Source of the DNA: Kribbella pittospori
GTDB lineage: Bacteria > Actinomycetota > Actinomycetes > Propionibacteriales > Kribbellaceae
Direction: 5' to 3'
Assembly: GCF_004331465.1 (NCBI RefSeq)
Contig: NZ_SJKB01000008.1
Location: forward strand, 248,001-312,000
DNA: 64,000 nt
Within the stretch, counting starts at the first letter, position 1, and every line of letters starts with the position of its first letter. The notes beneath the pieces are model-generated. The model had not been told where the DNA came from. It saw nothing but the letters and a program-made list of their open reading frames with translations, and ran no database searches. A program made the translations under genes and the position numbers. Of this stretch, positions 8,640 to 17,597 are shown one piece after another.

Positions 8640-9885
8640 CCGAGTTGCACGGTTCGCTCACCGACCGGGCGCTGAACTCGATGAACTTCCTCAACGAGGT
8701 CTCGCATCACTACCCGGAAGCGATCTCGCTCGCCGCCGGCCGTCCGACCGAGGAGTTCTTCGCGCTCGAGGACCTGCACCGCTACCTGGACCTGTTCGCC
8801 GATCACCTGCGCTCGCGGGGGTACGACGAGCCGTCGGTGCGGCGGACCATCTTCCAGTACGGCCGGACCAAGGGCATCGTCCACGACCTGGTCGCCCGCA
8901 ACCTCGCCGTCGACGAGGACATCCATGTCGACCCCGAGGCGATCGTCGTCACGGTCGGCTGCCAGGAGGCGATGGTCCTCACTCTCCGCGCACTTCGCGC
9001 GGAGACGTCCGACGTACTGCTGGCCGTCTCCCCGACGTACGTCGGAATCACGGGCGCTGCTCGGCTCCTCGACTTCCCCGTGCTGCCTGTCACCGAGGAC
9101 GACGATCTCGCCTCCGTAGTGAAGGCGGCCCGGGCGGACGGCCTGCGACCGCGGGCGTGCTACGTGATGCCGGACTTCGCCAATCCGTCCGGACTCAGCC
9201 TGGACCTGGACGCCAGGCGGCAACTGCTCGAGGTCGCCGCCGAGCAGGATCTGCTGCTGATCGAGGACAACCCGTATGGCCTGTTCCCGGCCGAGGGCGT
9301 CGACCGGCTGCCCACACTGAAGGCGCTCGACACCGAACGCCGCGTCGTCTATCTCGGCTCGTACGCCAAGACCGGGCTGCCGGGTGCGCGGATCGGGTAC
9401 GTCGTCGCCGACCAGACCGTCGAGGCGCCGGACGGGAGCACCGGACTGCGGCCGACGAGTTGTCGAAGCTCAAGAGCATGGTCACCGTGAACACCTCCCC
9501 GGTCGCCCAGGCGGTGATCGGCGGCAAGCTGATCGCGAACGACTTCAGCCTGGTCGCGGCGAACCGGCGCGAGCGGGAGCTGTACGCCGCCAACCTGCGC
9601 GCGATCACCGACGGCCTGGCCGCGCGATTCCCGGCCGGCGAGATCAGCTGGACCGTGCCGTCCGGTGGGTTCTTCGTCGTGGTCACGGTGCCGTTCCCGG
9701 TCGACGACGTACTGCTGGAGAAGTCCGCCCACGAGTACGGCGTGCTCTGGACCCCGATGAGCCATTTCTACGACGGCGACACCCCGATCCACGCGCTGCG
9801 GCTGTCCTGCAGCGCGGTCACCCCGGCGCAGATCGAGGCGGCTCTGAACCGGTTCGCCGCGTTGATCACTGATCAATTGCCGTAA
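8621..9885 (+). pseudogene. PLP aminotransferase, HpgT-like, interrupted by a frameshift
   Basis: A class I/II aminotransferase related to 4-hydroxyphenylglycine transaminase and to MocR-type aminotransferases. Reading from GTG 8621 (SD GGGGAG; overlaps the oxidase gene) the first frame carries PDFANPSG, IEDNPYGLF and YLGSYAKTGLPGARIGY with the Schiff-base Lys. It then fails near 9446-9452 and stops at 9490. The adjoining frame continues the same protein at once (ADELSKLKSMVTVN through PSGGFFVVV and LRLSCSA to TAA 9885). Restoring one lost base in the ctgcggccgac stretch would give 421 residues, the normal length. Either the gene is recently broken or this is a sequencing error. It is the last gene of the plus-strand operon. 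Confidence 0.85.
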
Positions 9886-9951
9886 CTGGTCCTCTCACGC
9901 GGGCAGAAACTGGATCTGTAGGGGATACCGGTCCGCCCCTAGCGTGGAGAT

Positions 9952-11133
9952 ATGACCACGGCATGCGAGTTCCCCACAGTCCAGGTGACCACTGCGCCCC
10001 GACTGGTGACCGGCCAGTTCGGCCGGTTGCTGGTGATGGTGTTCGGGTCCGGGTTGAGCATGTACCTGCTCACCTCGGTGGTCCCGCTGTACCTCGCCGC
10101 CAACGGATCCGGCGGGATCGGCGCCGGGCTGTCGACCGGCGCGATGATGCTGGCCGCGGTCGGGACCGAACTCCTGGTCCCCCGGATGCTGGCGCGCTGG
10201 GGCTACCAGGTCGTCCTCGGTCTCGGGCTGATCCTGTTGGGTGCGCCTTCGCTACTCCTGCTGGTCACCGCATCCCTGCCGGTCGTCCTCACAATCTGCA
10301 TCGTGCGCGGTGCCGGGCTGGCGATCATGGTCGTCGGTGCGGTCGCTCTGGTCGCCGACGTGACCCCCGACCGACGCCGCGGCGAGGCGTTCGGTATCTA
10401 CGGACTGGCCGTCGGAGTGCCGGCCGTCATCGGACTGCCCCTCGGTGTCTACCTGACCAACCTGGTCGGCTTCGGCGCTCTGTTCGTGCTGGCCGCAGCC
10501 AGCTCCCTCCTGGTCCTCGGCATGCTGGCTGGGATGCCCAAGGCGACCAGCGAGGAAGAGCAGCACGTCAAGGTCCTGGGTGGCCTGCGCGGCAGCGGAC
10601 TGATGATGCCGACGTTGGTGTTCGCCGCCGTCACCGTTGCCGCGGGCATCAGCGTGACCTTCCTGCCGCTGGCTGTTGCCGAGGACAAGCACTCGCTGGT
10701 CGCGACCGCTCTGCTGATGCAGGCGATCACCGCTCCCGCGGCACGCTGGCTGGCCGGTCGGTACGCCGATCGCATCGGCCCGGCCAAGCTGCTGGCACCG
10801 GCGTTGATCCTGGCAGCCGCGGGTGCGGGCTCCCTCGTCCTGATCGGCAGCACGACCGCGATCGTCGTCGGCTCGACACTGTTCGGCCTCGGCTTCGGCG
10901 CCGCACAGAACCTGACGCTGACGATGATGTACGACCGCGTCCCCAAGTCCCGCTACGGCCAGGTCAGCGCCCTGTGGAACCTCGCGTACGACGGCGGCTG
11001 GGGCGTCGGCGCCATCGTCTTCGGCGCCGTGGTCGCGGGCACCGGCTACTCCGTCGCCTTCGGTCTGACCGCCGCCATCGTCGCGCTCGCGATCGTCCCG
11101 GCGGTCATGGCGTCAGTAACAGCCCGCTCGTGA
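9952..11133 (+). CDS. MFS transporter, probable exporter
   Basis: A 393-residue major facilitator protein with about 12 transmembrane helices, of the YfcJ/arabinose-efflux-like MFS_1 type. The cytoplasmic loops RMLARWGYQ and RYADRIGPAK are typical. It starts at ATG 9952 after GTGGAG, 66 bp behind the aminotransferase, so it could have its own promoter in 9886-9951. Its 3' end overlaps the end of the convergent ATP-grasp gene by 29 bp. This is the second exporter-like gene of the cluster. Export of the product is inferred from context. Confidence 0.85.
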   Translation: MTTACEFPTVQVTTAPRLVTGQFGRLLVMVFGSGLSMYLLTSVVPLYLAANGSGGIGAGLSTGAMMLAAVGTELLVPRMLARWGYQVVLGLGLILLGAPSLLLLVTASLPVVLTICIVRGAGLAIMVVGAVALVADVTPDRRRGEAFGIYGLAVGVPAVIGLPLGVYLTNLVGFGALFVLAAASSLLVLGMLAGMPKATSEEEQHVKVLGGLRGSGLMMPTLVFAAVTVAAGISVTFLPLAVAEDKHSLVATALLMQAITAPAARWLAGRYADRIGPAKLLAPALILAAAGAGSLVLIGSTTAIVVGSTLFGLGFGAAQNLTLTMMYDRVPKSRYGQVSALWNLAYDGGWGVGAIVFGAVVAGTGYSVAFGLTAAIVALAIVPAVMASVTARS

Positions 11134-12436
11134 GCGCGCCCTGCGCAACGTTGACCACCGGTCCGGCGCCCGGTACGGCGAACCGGACGTAGGCGCCGGC
11201 CGGAGTACCTCCGAACAGATACGGCGCGATGCAGAACGGTACGGCGTCCTCGTGGACCTCACCGGTGGCGATCTCGACGAACTGCATGGTGAGCCGGTCG
11301 ACCGGGACGTACCGCTGCAGGATGTATCCGCCCTCGACCAAAGCGGCGTCCAAGGCCTCCTGCCAGCTCTGCGCGGACACCTCCGGCCCGACGACGACAC
11401 CGACGCCGCCGTAGGAACCGGACGGTTTCAGGACGAGCTGGTTCTGGCCCGCGATCGCCCGGTCGCGCAGGTCCGGCGACAACACCTCCGTTCGCGGGAC
11501 ATGCCGACGTACGACCTCGGCATCGTCCGGGGACATCGAGTCGAGGTCCGTCCAGAGCCAAGCGAAGATGGACTTGCTCGCCAGCAGCCAACTCGCGGTC
11601 GGGGTGAAGACCCGGACCGTCTTGGTCCGCATGGCGGTGCCCAGGGCGTCGAGGCCGGCGCTCGGCGTGGTGCCCTGCGGGACGAACATCCGCAGTACTG
11701 CGTCGATCGGCCCGTCGTCGACGAGCAGCCGGCCGGCGTCGTCAAGCGTCAGCCACTCGACCGGGAACACCCGCATGTCCAGGCCGAGCTCACGACCGCG
11801 TTCGCTGAACGGCTCGAGCAGCTTGATCATCGCCAGCCCGTCCTGGGAGCCCGGATACGTGCCGCCGGTGGTGAAGATCATCGCCAGCCGGTCCGTCCGG
11901 GTCAGCTCGAGCGCCGCCCGGACCGCCTCATACCGCGCATCGACCGCGGACGGCGGCGCCGCTAACCCGATCCCGTCCAGCACCGGATCTCCGTCGTACG
12001 CCGCGAGGAATCGCTCCGCGACCCCATCGGAGTCGTGCGCACCACCGAGCGCGCTGTCGATGTTGGCCTCGACAACGTACGGCGTTCCGTCCGCGAGCAG
12101 GATGTCGGCGCGGACACCGCCGAGCAGGTCCTCGGTCAGCGGGAGGTCCTCGTCGAGCAGATCGATGTAGCCGGTCGGCATGCCGAGCGCCTGACGCAAC
12201 TCCCCCGCGGTCGACGCACGCTGCAGGCACGCGGCCAGGATCAGCCGGGCGACGGTCGCCGAGATGTCGGTGAACCGGCGGTACGCGACCGAGGACATGA
12301 TCGGCGGCCGCAGCGGCCGCCACTCCTTGTTGTGCGTCGCCACCCCGTCGTACACCTGCTGCCACGCGTCGAGCCCCCGCGCGACCAGCGCCGTACGCAC
12401 CGCCTCGGGCAACTCGTGCCACCTGTCCGTCATCAT
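11105..12436 (-). CDS. ATP-grasp-type ligase
   Basis: A protein of about 443 residues with an ATP-grasp fold. In the second half LVLKPSGSYGGVGVVVG supplies the ATP-binding Lys and glycine-rich loop, and the end carries ILQRYVPVDRL and an acidic metal region. The first half has VVEANIDSALGG. Such enzymes make amide or ester bonds through an acyl-phosphate. With a 4-hydroxyphenylglycine-type pathway but no NRPS beside it, it could join an amino acid to an acyl group; this is inference. The start ATG 12436 overlaps the E1 beta stop (ATGA). ATG 12433, one codon later, has better spacing to GGAGG at 12438-12442. It is the last gene of the long minus-strand operon. Confidence 0.75.
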   Translation of the reverse strand: MMTDRWHELPEAVRTALVARGLDAWQQVYDGVATHNKEWRPLRPPIMSSVAYRRFTDISATVARLILAACLQRASTAGELRQALGMPTGYIDLLDEDLPLTEDLLGGVRADILLADGTPYVVEANIDSALGGAHDSDGVAERFLAAYDGDPVLDGIGLAAPPSAVDARYEAVRAALELTRTDRLAMIFTTGGTYPGSQDGLAMIKLLEPFSERGRELGLDMRVFPVEWLTLDDAGRLLVDDGPIDAVLRMFVPQGTTPSAGLDALGTAMRTKTVRVFTPTASWLLASKSIFAWLWTDLDSMSPDDAEVVRRHVPRTEVLSPDLRDRAIAGQNQLVLKPSGSYGGVGVVVGPEVSAQSWQEALDAALVEGGYILQRYVPVDRLTMQFVEIATGEVHEDAVPFCIAPYLFGGTPAGAYVRFAVPGAGPVVNVAQGALTSGLLLTP

Positions 12437-13404
12437 TCCTCCAGTACGGCGTGGATCGCGGTGACCAACTGGTCCCGGCCGGGTTGCACGGCCCGGTCCA
12501 GCGCGAGAGCGAAGGGGAGCACGGCGCCATCCGGCCGGGTCACGCGGCGCGGCGGTGCGGCGAGATCGAAGCGTTCGGCCGCGATCGCGAGGATCTCCGA
12601 CGCGAATCCGCTGGTCCGGTTCGAGTCGTCGATCACCACGAGCCTCCGGGTCTTGGCTACCGACTCGGCCAGGCCTTCCACGTCGAGCGGATAGACCGTG
12701 CGGGGGTCGAACACCTCGACGGAGATTCCGAGACCAGCCAGCTCGTCGGCAGCCGTCAGTGCGTCCTGGACAAGGTGGCCGAGGGCAACGACCGTGACGT
12801 CGTCCCCGCTGCGGGCGATTCGGCCGACGCCGAGCGGGACTGGTGCCAGGGTGGCGAAGTCGAGGTCGTCGCGGACACCGAGGGCACCGGACGGCGCGAA
12901 GAAGACGACCGGGTCGTCGTCCCGGATCGCCGAGATCAGCAGACCGTACGCATCGGCCGGGGTGGCTGGGACCACGGTCTTGACGCCGACGTGGGCAAAC
13001 AAGGTGTACGGGTGGTCGGAGTGTTGGCCGGCCCACCCGGTCCGGGAGCCCGAGCCGGGGACGACGTACGTGACCGGGACCTTGCACTGGCCTCCGGTCA
13101 TCAGCGAGAACTTGTGGGCCTGGTTGGCGATCTGCTCGAAGACCAGGAACAGCAGGGACGGAATCTGGAACTCGATCACCGGTCGCATCCCGGCCAGCGC
13201 GGCACCGGTGGCAAAGTTGGTGAAGGCCTGCTCGGACAATGGAGTGTCCAGCACCCGATCGGGACCGAAGCGCCCGAACAGTCCGGCCGTCACGTTGGAA
13301 GCGGCGGCGCGGATGTCCTCGCCGAGCAGGAAGACCGTTGGATCGCGCTCCAGTTCGTCGCCGAGTGCGCGGTTGAGTGCCTTCAGATACGAGAGTTTGG
13401 GCAT
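12433..13404 (-). CDS. 2-oxoacid dehydrogenase-like E1 component, beta subunit
   Basis: A 323-residue transketolase-like pyrimidine-binding subunit (PdhB/AcoB type). It carries VFLLGEDI, DTPLSEQAF with the Glu that activates the thiazolium ring, EFQIPSLLFLVFEQIANQAHK, GAGQHSDHP-like GWAGQHSDHPY and the C-terminal transketolase domain with EVFDPRTVYPLD. ATG 13404 overlaps the alpha stop (TGATG). Together with the alpha subunit it should decarboxylate a 2-oxo acid with TPP. No E2 (lipoyl acyltransferase) or E3 gene occurs in the cluster, so the acyl acceptor is not a normal dehydrogenase complex. A carrier protein is one possibility, as proposed for two-carbon units in quinocarcin-type pathways. 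Confidence 0.88.
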   Translation of the reverse strand: MPKLSYLKALNRALGDELERDPTVFLLGEDIRAAASNVTAGLFGRFGPDRVLDTPLSEQAFTNFATGAALAGMRPVIEFQIPSLLFLVFEQIANQAHKFSLMTGGQCKVPVTYVVPGSGSRTGWAGQHSDHPYTLFAHVGVKTVVPATPADAYGLLISAIRDDDPVVFFAPSGALGVRDDLDFATLAPVPLGVGRIARSGDDVTVVALGHLVQDALTAADELAGLGISVEVFDPRTVYPLDVEGLAESVAKTRRLVVIDDSNRTSGFASEILAIAAERFDLAAPPRRVTRPDGAVLPFALALDRAVQPGRDQLVTAIHAVLEE

Positions 13405-14345
13405 CAGCGCAGCACCTCCGGCGAGGCGTACAGGTACTCCAGAGCGGCCGCCGGATCTGGGTGGGCGCTCCCCAGAGCGATCACGGCGGCGGCATCGAGC
13501 AATGCCTCGACCTCGGCATCGACTGCGGCCCGGTCCTCGGCCGCGAGTCGTGCGCCCTGGATCTCTACTGGGTCCCGCGACCGCCCAGCGGAGATCTCCT
13601 CGGTCGAGCGGTAGGTGAGCCGGGCTCGGTGCTCGAACGTGTGGTGCGCGTCGAATCTGTACGTGGTGCATTCGAGGAACGTCGGTCCCTGACCGGATCG
13701 AGCCCGCTCGACTGCTTCTGTGGTCGCCGCCAGAACCTTCTCGGGATCCTGGCCGTCGACCGTGACCGCGGGGATGCCGAAGGCCTCGGCCCTGGCGGTG
13801 ATGCTGCCGGCGACCGCGGACGCGACCGGCATGGTGGTCGCGTAGCCGTTGTTCTCACAGACGAAGATGACCGGCACCCGCCACAGCCCGGCGAGATTGA
13901 AGGCCTCCAGCAACATGCCTTCGTTCATCGCGCCGTCGCCGAAGAACGTCGCCGCGACCGTGTCCTTGCCCAGGCGACGATGGGCCCAGGCAGCACCGGT
14001 CGCGATCGAGCCGGCCGCGCCGACGATCGCGTTCGCGCCGAGGATGCCCAGGCTGAAGTCGGCCGCGTGCATCGAACCACCGCGGCCCTTGTTCAACCCG
14101 CTCTCCCGGCCCATCAGTTCGGCGAGTAACCGGGCCGGGTCCGCACCGCGGGCCAGCACATGTCCGTGGCCGCGATGCGTGCTGGTGATCACGTCCGTGT
14201 CCGTCAACGCCGCGCATACTCCGGCCGCGATCGCCTCCTGGCCGATGTACGGGTGAATGCCCCCGACGATCTCCCCGGACCGGACGAATTCGATCGCCCG
14301 CTCCTCGAAGCGGCGGATCAGGCGCACAGTCCGGTAGAGATTCAT
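13404..14345 (-). CDS. 2-oxoacid dehydrogenase-like E1 component, alpha subunit
   Basis: A 313-residue TPP-binding subunit (PdhA/AcoA type). It carries GGIHPYIGQEAIAAG, THRGHGH, GRGGSMH and the thiamine-binding motif GDGAMNEG (from residue 136) to ENN (164-166). The start is taken as ATG 14345, which overlaps the dioxygenase stop (TGATG); GTG 14360 is an in-frame alternative and neither has a strong SD. The natural 2-oxo acid in this locus is 4-hydroxyphenylglyoxylate from the hydroxymandelate oxidase, or pyruvate/hydroxypyruvate from primary metabolism. This choice cannot be made from sequence. Confidence 0.88.
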   Translation of the reverse strand: MNLYRTVRLIRRFEERAIEFVRSGEIVGGIHPYIGQEAIAAGVCAALTDTDVITSTHRGHGHVLARGADPARLLAELMGRESGLNKGRGGSMHAADFSLGILGANAIVGAAGSIATGAAWAHRRLGKDTVAATFFGDGAMNEGMLLEAFNLAGLWRVPVIFVCENNGYATTMPVASAVAGSITARAEAFGIPAVTVDGQDPEKVLAATTEAVERARSGQGPTFLECTTYRFDAHHTFEHRARLTYRSTEEISAGRSRDPVEIQGARLAAEDRAAVDAEVEALLDAAAVIALGSAHPDPAAALEYLYASPEVLR

Positions 14346-15250
14346 CAGCGGTCGGCCCACAGAGTCGGGCAGTAGTCGGGGTCGGCGTAGTCAGGGTGTC
14401 CGGCAGCGGTACGACGTACCAGGACGTCGTGGTTGTACGCCGCCAGCGTGCCGTCGGAGAGGGGGAACTCGCGGTAGTGGTTGGCGCCGTCCTGCAGGTG
14501 CAGGGAGACCGCGCGACGCGGGCGGTCGCTGACGTTCGCGCCGCTGCCGTGGTAGGTCCGGCAGTGGTGGAAGTTCATGTGCCCGCGCGGGATCGTGATC
14601 GGGACCTTCACCACTTCCACGGTGTTGTACGCCGCGTTCTCGGCCAGCATCTGGTCCAGTTGCGACCGGTCCCGCTCGGCGAAGTGGCGTACGACGGTGT
14701 CGTCGGAGCCGATCTCCTGCCAGCGATGGCTGCCGTCGACCATCGTGATCGTGCCCATCTCCGGCGGGCAGTCGTGGAACGGGATGAAAGCGGTCAGCAT
14801 CCGGTCCGAGGCCGAGGACGACCAGTAGTGCTTGTCGAAGTGCCAGGGCACGATGTTCGACGGCTCGCCCTCGATCGGCGGCTTGTAGATCAGGGTGGAC
14901 TGGAAGATCCGGATCGCGTCGGCCTGCGCCAGCCGGGCCGCGACCGCGCCGATCAGCGGCTTGCGCAGGATCTTCGCCAGGCCGTCGTGCTCGTAGTGCA
15001 CGTAGTCGTTGTGCCGCTGGACGTCGCCCTTCGACGGGTCCCAGTACGCCAGCTTCGGCGGGGCTGTCGGAAGGGTTCGGTCGCGTTCGCCGGCGTAGTA
15101 CCTCTCGCTGGCATTGACGAGCTCGTCCGTCTCGTCGTCCGTCAGCAGTTTCTTGGACAGGTACCAGCCGTGCTCGTTGTAGAAGGCAACGTCTTCGTCG
15201 GTAGGCAGCAGCTCGACTTCTTCCTCGGACAGCTTGAATTCCAGGGTCAT
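14345..15250 (-). CDS. Phytanoyl-CoA dioxygenase (PhyH) family Fe(II)/2-oxoglutarate oxygenase
   Basis: A 301-residue non-haem iron oxygenase of the PhyH family. The metal triad is visible as WHFDKHYW (His-x-Asp) and the distal His in FHHCRTYHGSGAN; RPRRAVS supplies the 2-oxoglutarate-binding Arg. Because Asp is kept in HxD, it should be a hydroxylase or oxidase, not one of the halogenases that have Gly/Ala there. Its start ATG 15250 overlaps the upstream stop (ATGA), so it is coupled to the hydroxymandelate synthase gene. A beta-hydroxylation or oxidative tailoring step on a carrier-bound intermediate is inferred. Confidence 0.87.
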   Translation of the reverse strand: MTLEFKLSEEEVELLPTDEDVAFYNEHGWYLSKKLLTDDETDELVNASERYYAGERDRTLPTAPPKLAYWDPSKGDVQRHNDYVHYEHDGLAKILRKPLIGAVAARLAQADAIRIFQSTLIYKPPIEGEPSNIVPWHFDKHYWSSSASDRMLTAFIPFHDCPPEMGTITMVDGSHRWQEIGSDDTVVRHFAERDRSQLDQMLAENAAYNTVEVVKVPITIPRGHMNFHHCRTYHGSGANVSDRPRRAVSLHLQDGANHYREFPLSDGTLAAYNHDVLVRRTAAGHPDYADPDYCPTLWADR

Positions 15251-16317
15251 GCGTCAGCTCCCGCCAGCTCGCGTTCCTTGGCTTCGTAGAGGGCCTTGAT
15301 GTTGCCGCTGCCGAACGTCATCGCGCCGCGCCGTTCGATGATCTCCAGGAACAGCGTGCGGCGTACGTGCATCGACTCGGTGAAGATCTGCAGCAGCTGG
15401 CCCCAGTGGTCGCGGTCGACCAGGATCCCCAGTTCCTGGAGTTCCTCGATCGGTGTCTCCACCTCGCCGACCCGCTCCGGCAGGGCCTGGTAGTACGTCG
15501 ACGGTGTACCGAGGAAGTTCACGCCGCGACCGGCCAACGTGCTGACCGCCTCGACGATGTTGCTGGTGCGCAAGGCGATGTGCTGCACCCCGGCGCCGGC
15601 GTGCCAGCTGAGGAAGTCGTTGATCTGGCCCGGTCGGCGGTTCGCGTCGGGCTCGATCAAGGTGAACGTGACGTGCTTCGACGGGCTCTGGACGACCTTC
15701 GACTCCATCCCCTGGCCGGCCACCTCGATGTACTCCTCGAAGATCCGCGGGAAGCCGAACACGTCCTCGTAGAACTTCGCCGTCGGCTCGAGCTCGCCGG
15801 ACGGCACACAGATCGCCAGGTGGTCGACCTCGCTGAACAGCTTCTCGTCCGGTCCACTCATCGGCTCCGAGATGTGGATCCGGCCGGGTAGGAACTCGTG
15901 CCGCGGTCCGTGCCGCTCGACCAGCCGGTGGATCACGTCCCCGAACCCAGCCACCTCCGCGATCACCACGGTCGTCTCGCCGCCGTCGTACCGGACCGGC
16001 TCCCTCAGACCTTCGGCGCCTCGGGCAACAAGTTCGCCGTACGCCGCCGTCGCGTCGTCGACCTCCAGACCGACGATCGCGACCCCGTCTCCGTGACGCT
16101 GCACGTACTCCGCCGCTGGATGCTCCGCGGCCAGTCCGGACGTCAGCACGATCTGTACGGCGTCCTCGCGCAGCAGCAGCGACCGCTGATCCGGCAGACC
16201 GGTCTCGGGGCCGCCCTGACCGTGAATCTGCAGGCCGAACGCGTGCCCCAGGTAGAACGCGGCCTGCCGAGCGTCGCCCACATACAACTCCACGTGGTCG
16301 ATCCCGTAGATCTCCAT
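15247..16317 (-). CDS. hmaS: 4-hydroxymandelate synthase (HPPD-family dioxygenase)
   Basis: A 356-residue vicinal-oxygen-chelate dioxygenase. HmaS converts 4-hydroxyphenylpyruvate to 4-hydroxymandelate, the first step to 4-hydroxyphenylglycine; HPPD makes homogentisate instead. Iron ligands are His166 (VDHLAIC), His246 (VQHIAL) and Glu325 (LEIIER). They are offset by exactly five from the ligands I recall for Amycolatopsis orientalis HmaS (161/241/320), and Ser206 falls where HmaS has Ser201. The C-terminal helix GSGNIKALYEA has Ile where HPPDs usually have Phe. Length and neighbours (hydroxymandelate oxidase, HpgT-like gene) favour HmaS over HPPD. Start ATG 16317 has GAGGG upstream and overlaps the KS stop; GTG 16320 is the alternative. 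Confidence 0.85.
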   Translation of the reverse strand: MEIYGIDHVELYVGDARQAAFYLGHAFGLQIHGQGGPETGLPDQRSLLLREDAVQIVLTSGLAAEHPAAEYVQRHGDGVAIVGLEVDDATAAYGELVARGAEGLREPVRYDGGETTVVIAEVAGFGDVIHRLVERHGPRHEFLPGRIHISEPMSGPDEKLFSEVDHLAICVPSGELEPTAKFYEDVFGFPRIFEEYIEVAGQGMESKVVQSPSKHVTFTLIEPDANRRPGQINDFLSWHAGAGVQHIALRTSNIVEAVSTLAGRGVNFLGTPSTYYQALPERVGEVETPIEELQELGILVDRDHWGQLLQIFTESMHVRRTLFLEIIERRGAMTFGSGNIKALYEAKERELAGADA

Positions 16318-17597
16318 CACACCCTCACCTCACTGTTGGTTTCTCGCCGCTCCGGCGTGGTGGCGGTGCCGAGGAGCAGGCTCACGTTCTGGCCGCCGAA
16401 CCCGAACGAGTTCGACAGTGTGTACTCCGGCCGCAGGTCGCGGGGCTCTTTGCGGACGTGATCCAGCGGGCAGGCCGGATCCGGATCGTCCAGGTGGTAC
16501 GTCGGCGGCACCAGGCCGGTCGTGATCGCGAGGGCCGCTGCTGCGGCCTCGACCACTCCGGAGGTGCCGAGCATGTGACCGGTCAGCGCTTTGGTGGAAC
16601 TGACCGCCGGGGTGTGGTCGCCGAACGCCAGGCCGATCGCGACCGACTCGGCCACGTCGCCGAGCTTCGTGCTCGTGCCGTGTGCGTTGATGTAGGCGAC
16701 CTGGCTCGGTTGTACGCCGCCGCTCGCCAGGGCTCGGCGCATGCACTCTGCGGCGCCCATCCCGTCGGGCCGGGGAGCGGTCGGGTGGTGTGCGTCGGAG
16801 TTCACCCCGTAACCAGCTACATCGGCATAGCCGCGTGCTTTGCGAGCGGTCGCATGCGCGGTGCTTTCCAGGACGAGTAGGCCGGCGCCTTCGGACAGCA
16901 CGAATCCGTTGCGGCGTAGGTCGAAGGGGCGGCTCGCCTCGGTTGGGTCGTCCCAGCCTCGCGCCAGCGCTCGCGCGTTGGCGAAGGTTTCGGCGAAGGT
17001 CGGGAACAGCGGGGCTTCGCTCGCGCCGCACAGCACCACGTCGGCTTCACCGGATCGGATCAGCCGGACCGCGTCCGCGATCGCCTGAGCTCCCGAGGCA
17101 CACGCCGTACCGACTGCCGACGTGTAACCGCGGAGGCCGAACCGGATCGCGATCCGCGCGGCCGGCATGTTCGGCAGGATCCCCGTCAACAGGTAGGGAC
17201 TGACCGCAGCCCGCCCACGTTCGGCCCGAGCCAACACCTGCTGCTCGAGCGTCGCCATCCCGCCAACGCCACCCACAATCACCCCGAGCCGGTCAGGATC
17301 AACGTTCTCCCCCACAACCAGCCCGGCGTCCCCCAACGCATCCTCAGCCGCCAACTGAGCCAGCACCACCGTCCGATCCATCACCTTCCCGTCCGGCCCA
17401 CTCGCAATCCTCCCGGCATCAAACGCCGGCAAAATGCCCGCAACCTCAATCGAGTTGGCGATCGGATGATCCGCCGCCGGCTTGACGATCCCCGACCGCC
17501 CACCCAGCAAGGCGTCGTACACCGCCTCCACGCCCCGGCCGACGGGCGTGATCAGACCCATGCCCGTGATCGTTACGGCGCTGCCCGGCGCGGTCAT
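16317..17597 (-). CDS. Beta-ketoacyl synthase, FabF-like, intact Cys-His-His
   Basis: A 426-residue KAS II-type condensing enzyme for decarboxylative Claisen condensation on carrier-bound acyl chains. The catalytic set is complete: Cys166 in GTACASG, His306 in NAHGTST and His341 in KALTGHMLG, with Lys336. It ends in the usual SNSFGFGGQN signature. ATG 17597 has AGGAG upstream and overlaps the ligase stop (ATGA). It is paired in the operon with a second, altered KS, as in type II polyketide and aryl-polyene or ladderane-type loci. No ketoreductase, dehydratase or malonyltransferase is present in the cluster. Confidence 0.92.
   Translation of the reverse strand: MTAPGSAVTITGMGLITPVGRGVEAVYDALLGGRSGIVKPAADHPIANSIEVAGILPAFDAGRIASGPDGKVMDRTVVLAQLAAEDALGDAGLVVGENVDPDRLGVIVGGVGGMATLEQQVLARAERGRAAVSPYLLTGILPNMPAARIAIRFGLRGYTSAVGTACASGAQAIADAVRLIRSGEADVVLCGASEAPLFPTFAETFANARALARGWDDPTEASRPFDLRRNGFVLSEGAGLLVLESTAHATARKARGYADVAGYGVNSDAHHPTAPRPDGMGAAECMRRALASGGVQPSQVAYINAHGTSTKLGDVAESVAIGLAFGDHTPAVSSTKALTGHMLGTSGVVEAAAAALAITTGLVPPTYHLDDPDPACPLDHVRKEPRDLRPEYTLSNSFGFGGQNVSLLLGTATTPERRETNSEVRV

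Noticed and set aside
14345..15250. PhyH protein as a non-haem iron halogenase
   Set aside because: The HxD motif keeps its Asp (WHFDKHYW), whereas halogenases have Gly or Ala there.
15247..16317. Assignment of hmaS as a plain 4-hydroxyphenylpyruvate dioxygenase for tyrosine breakdown
   Set aside because: No homogentisate genes nearby; length, Ser206 and Ile in the C-terminal helix and the hydroxymandelate oxidase/HpgT neighbours favour HmaS. Not fully excluded.
16317..16320. Start of hmaS one codon upstream (GTG 16320)
   Set aside because: ATG 16317 has better spacing to GAGGG and gives the family N-terminus; the difference is one residue.
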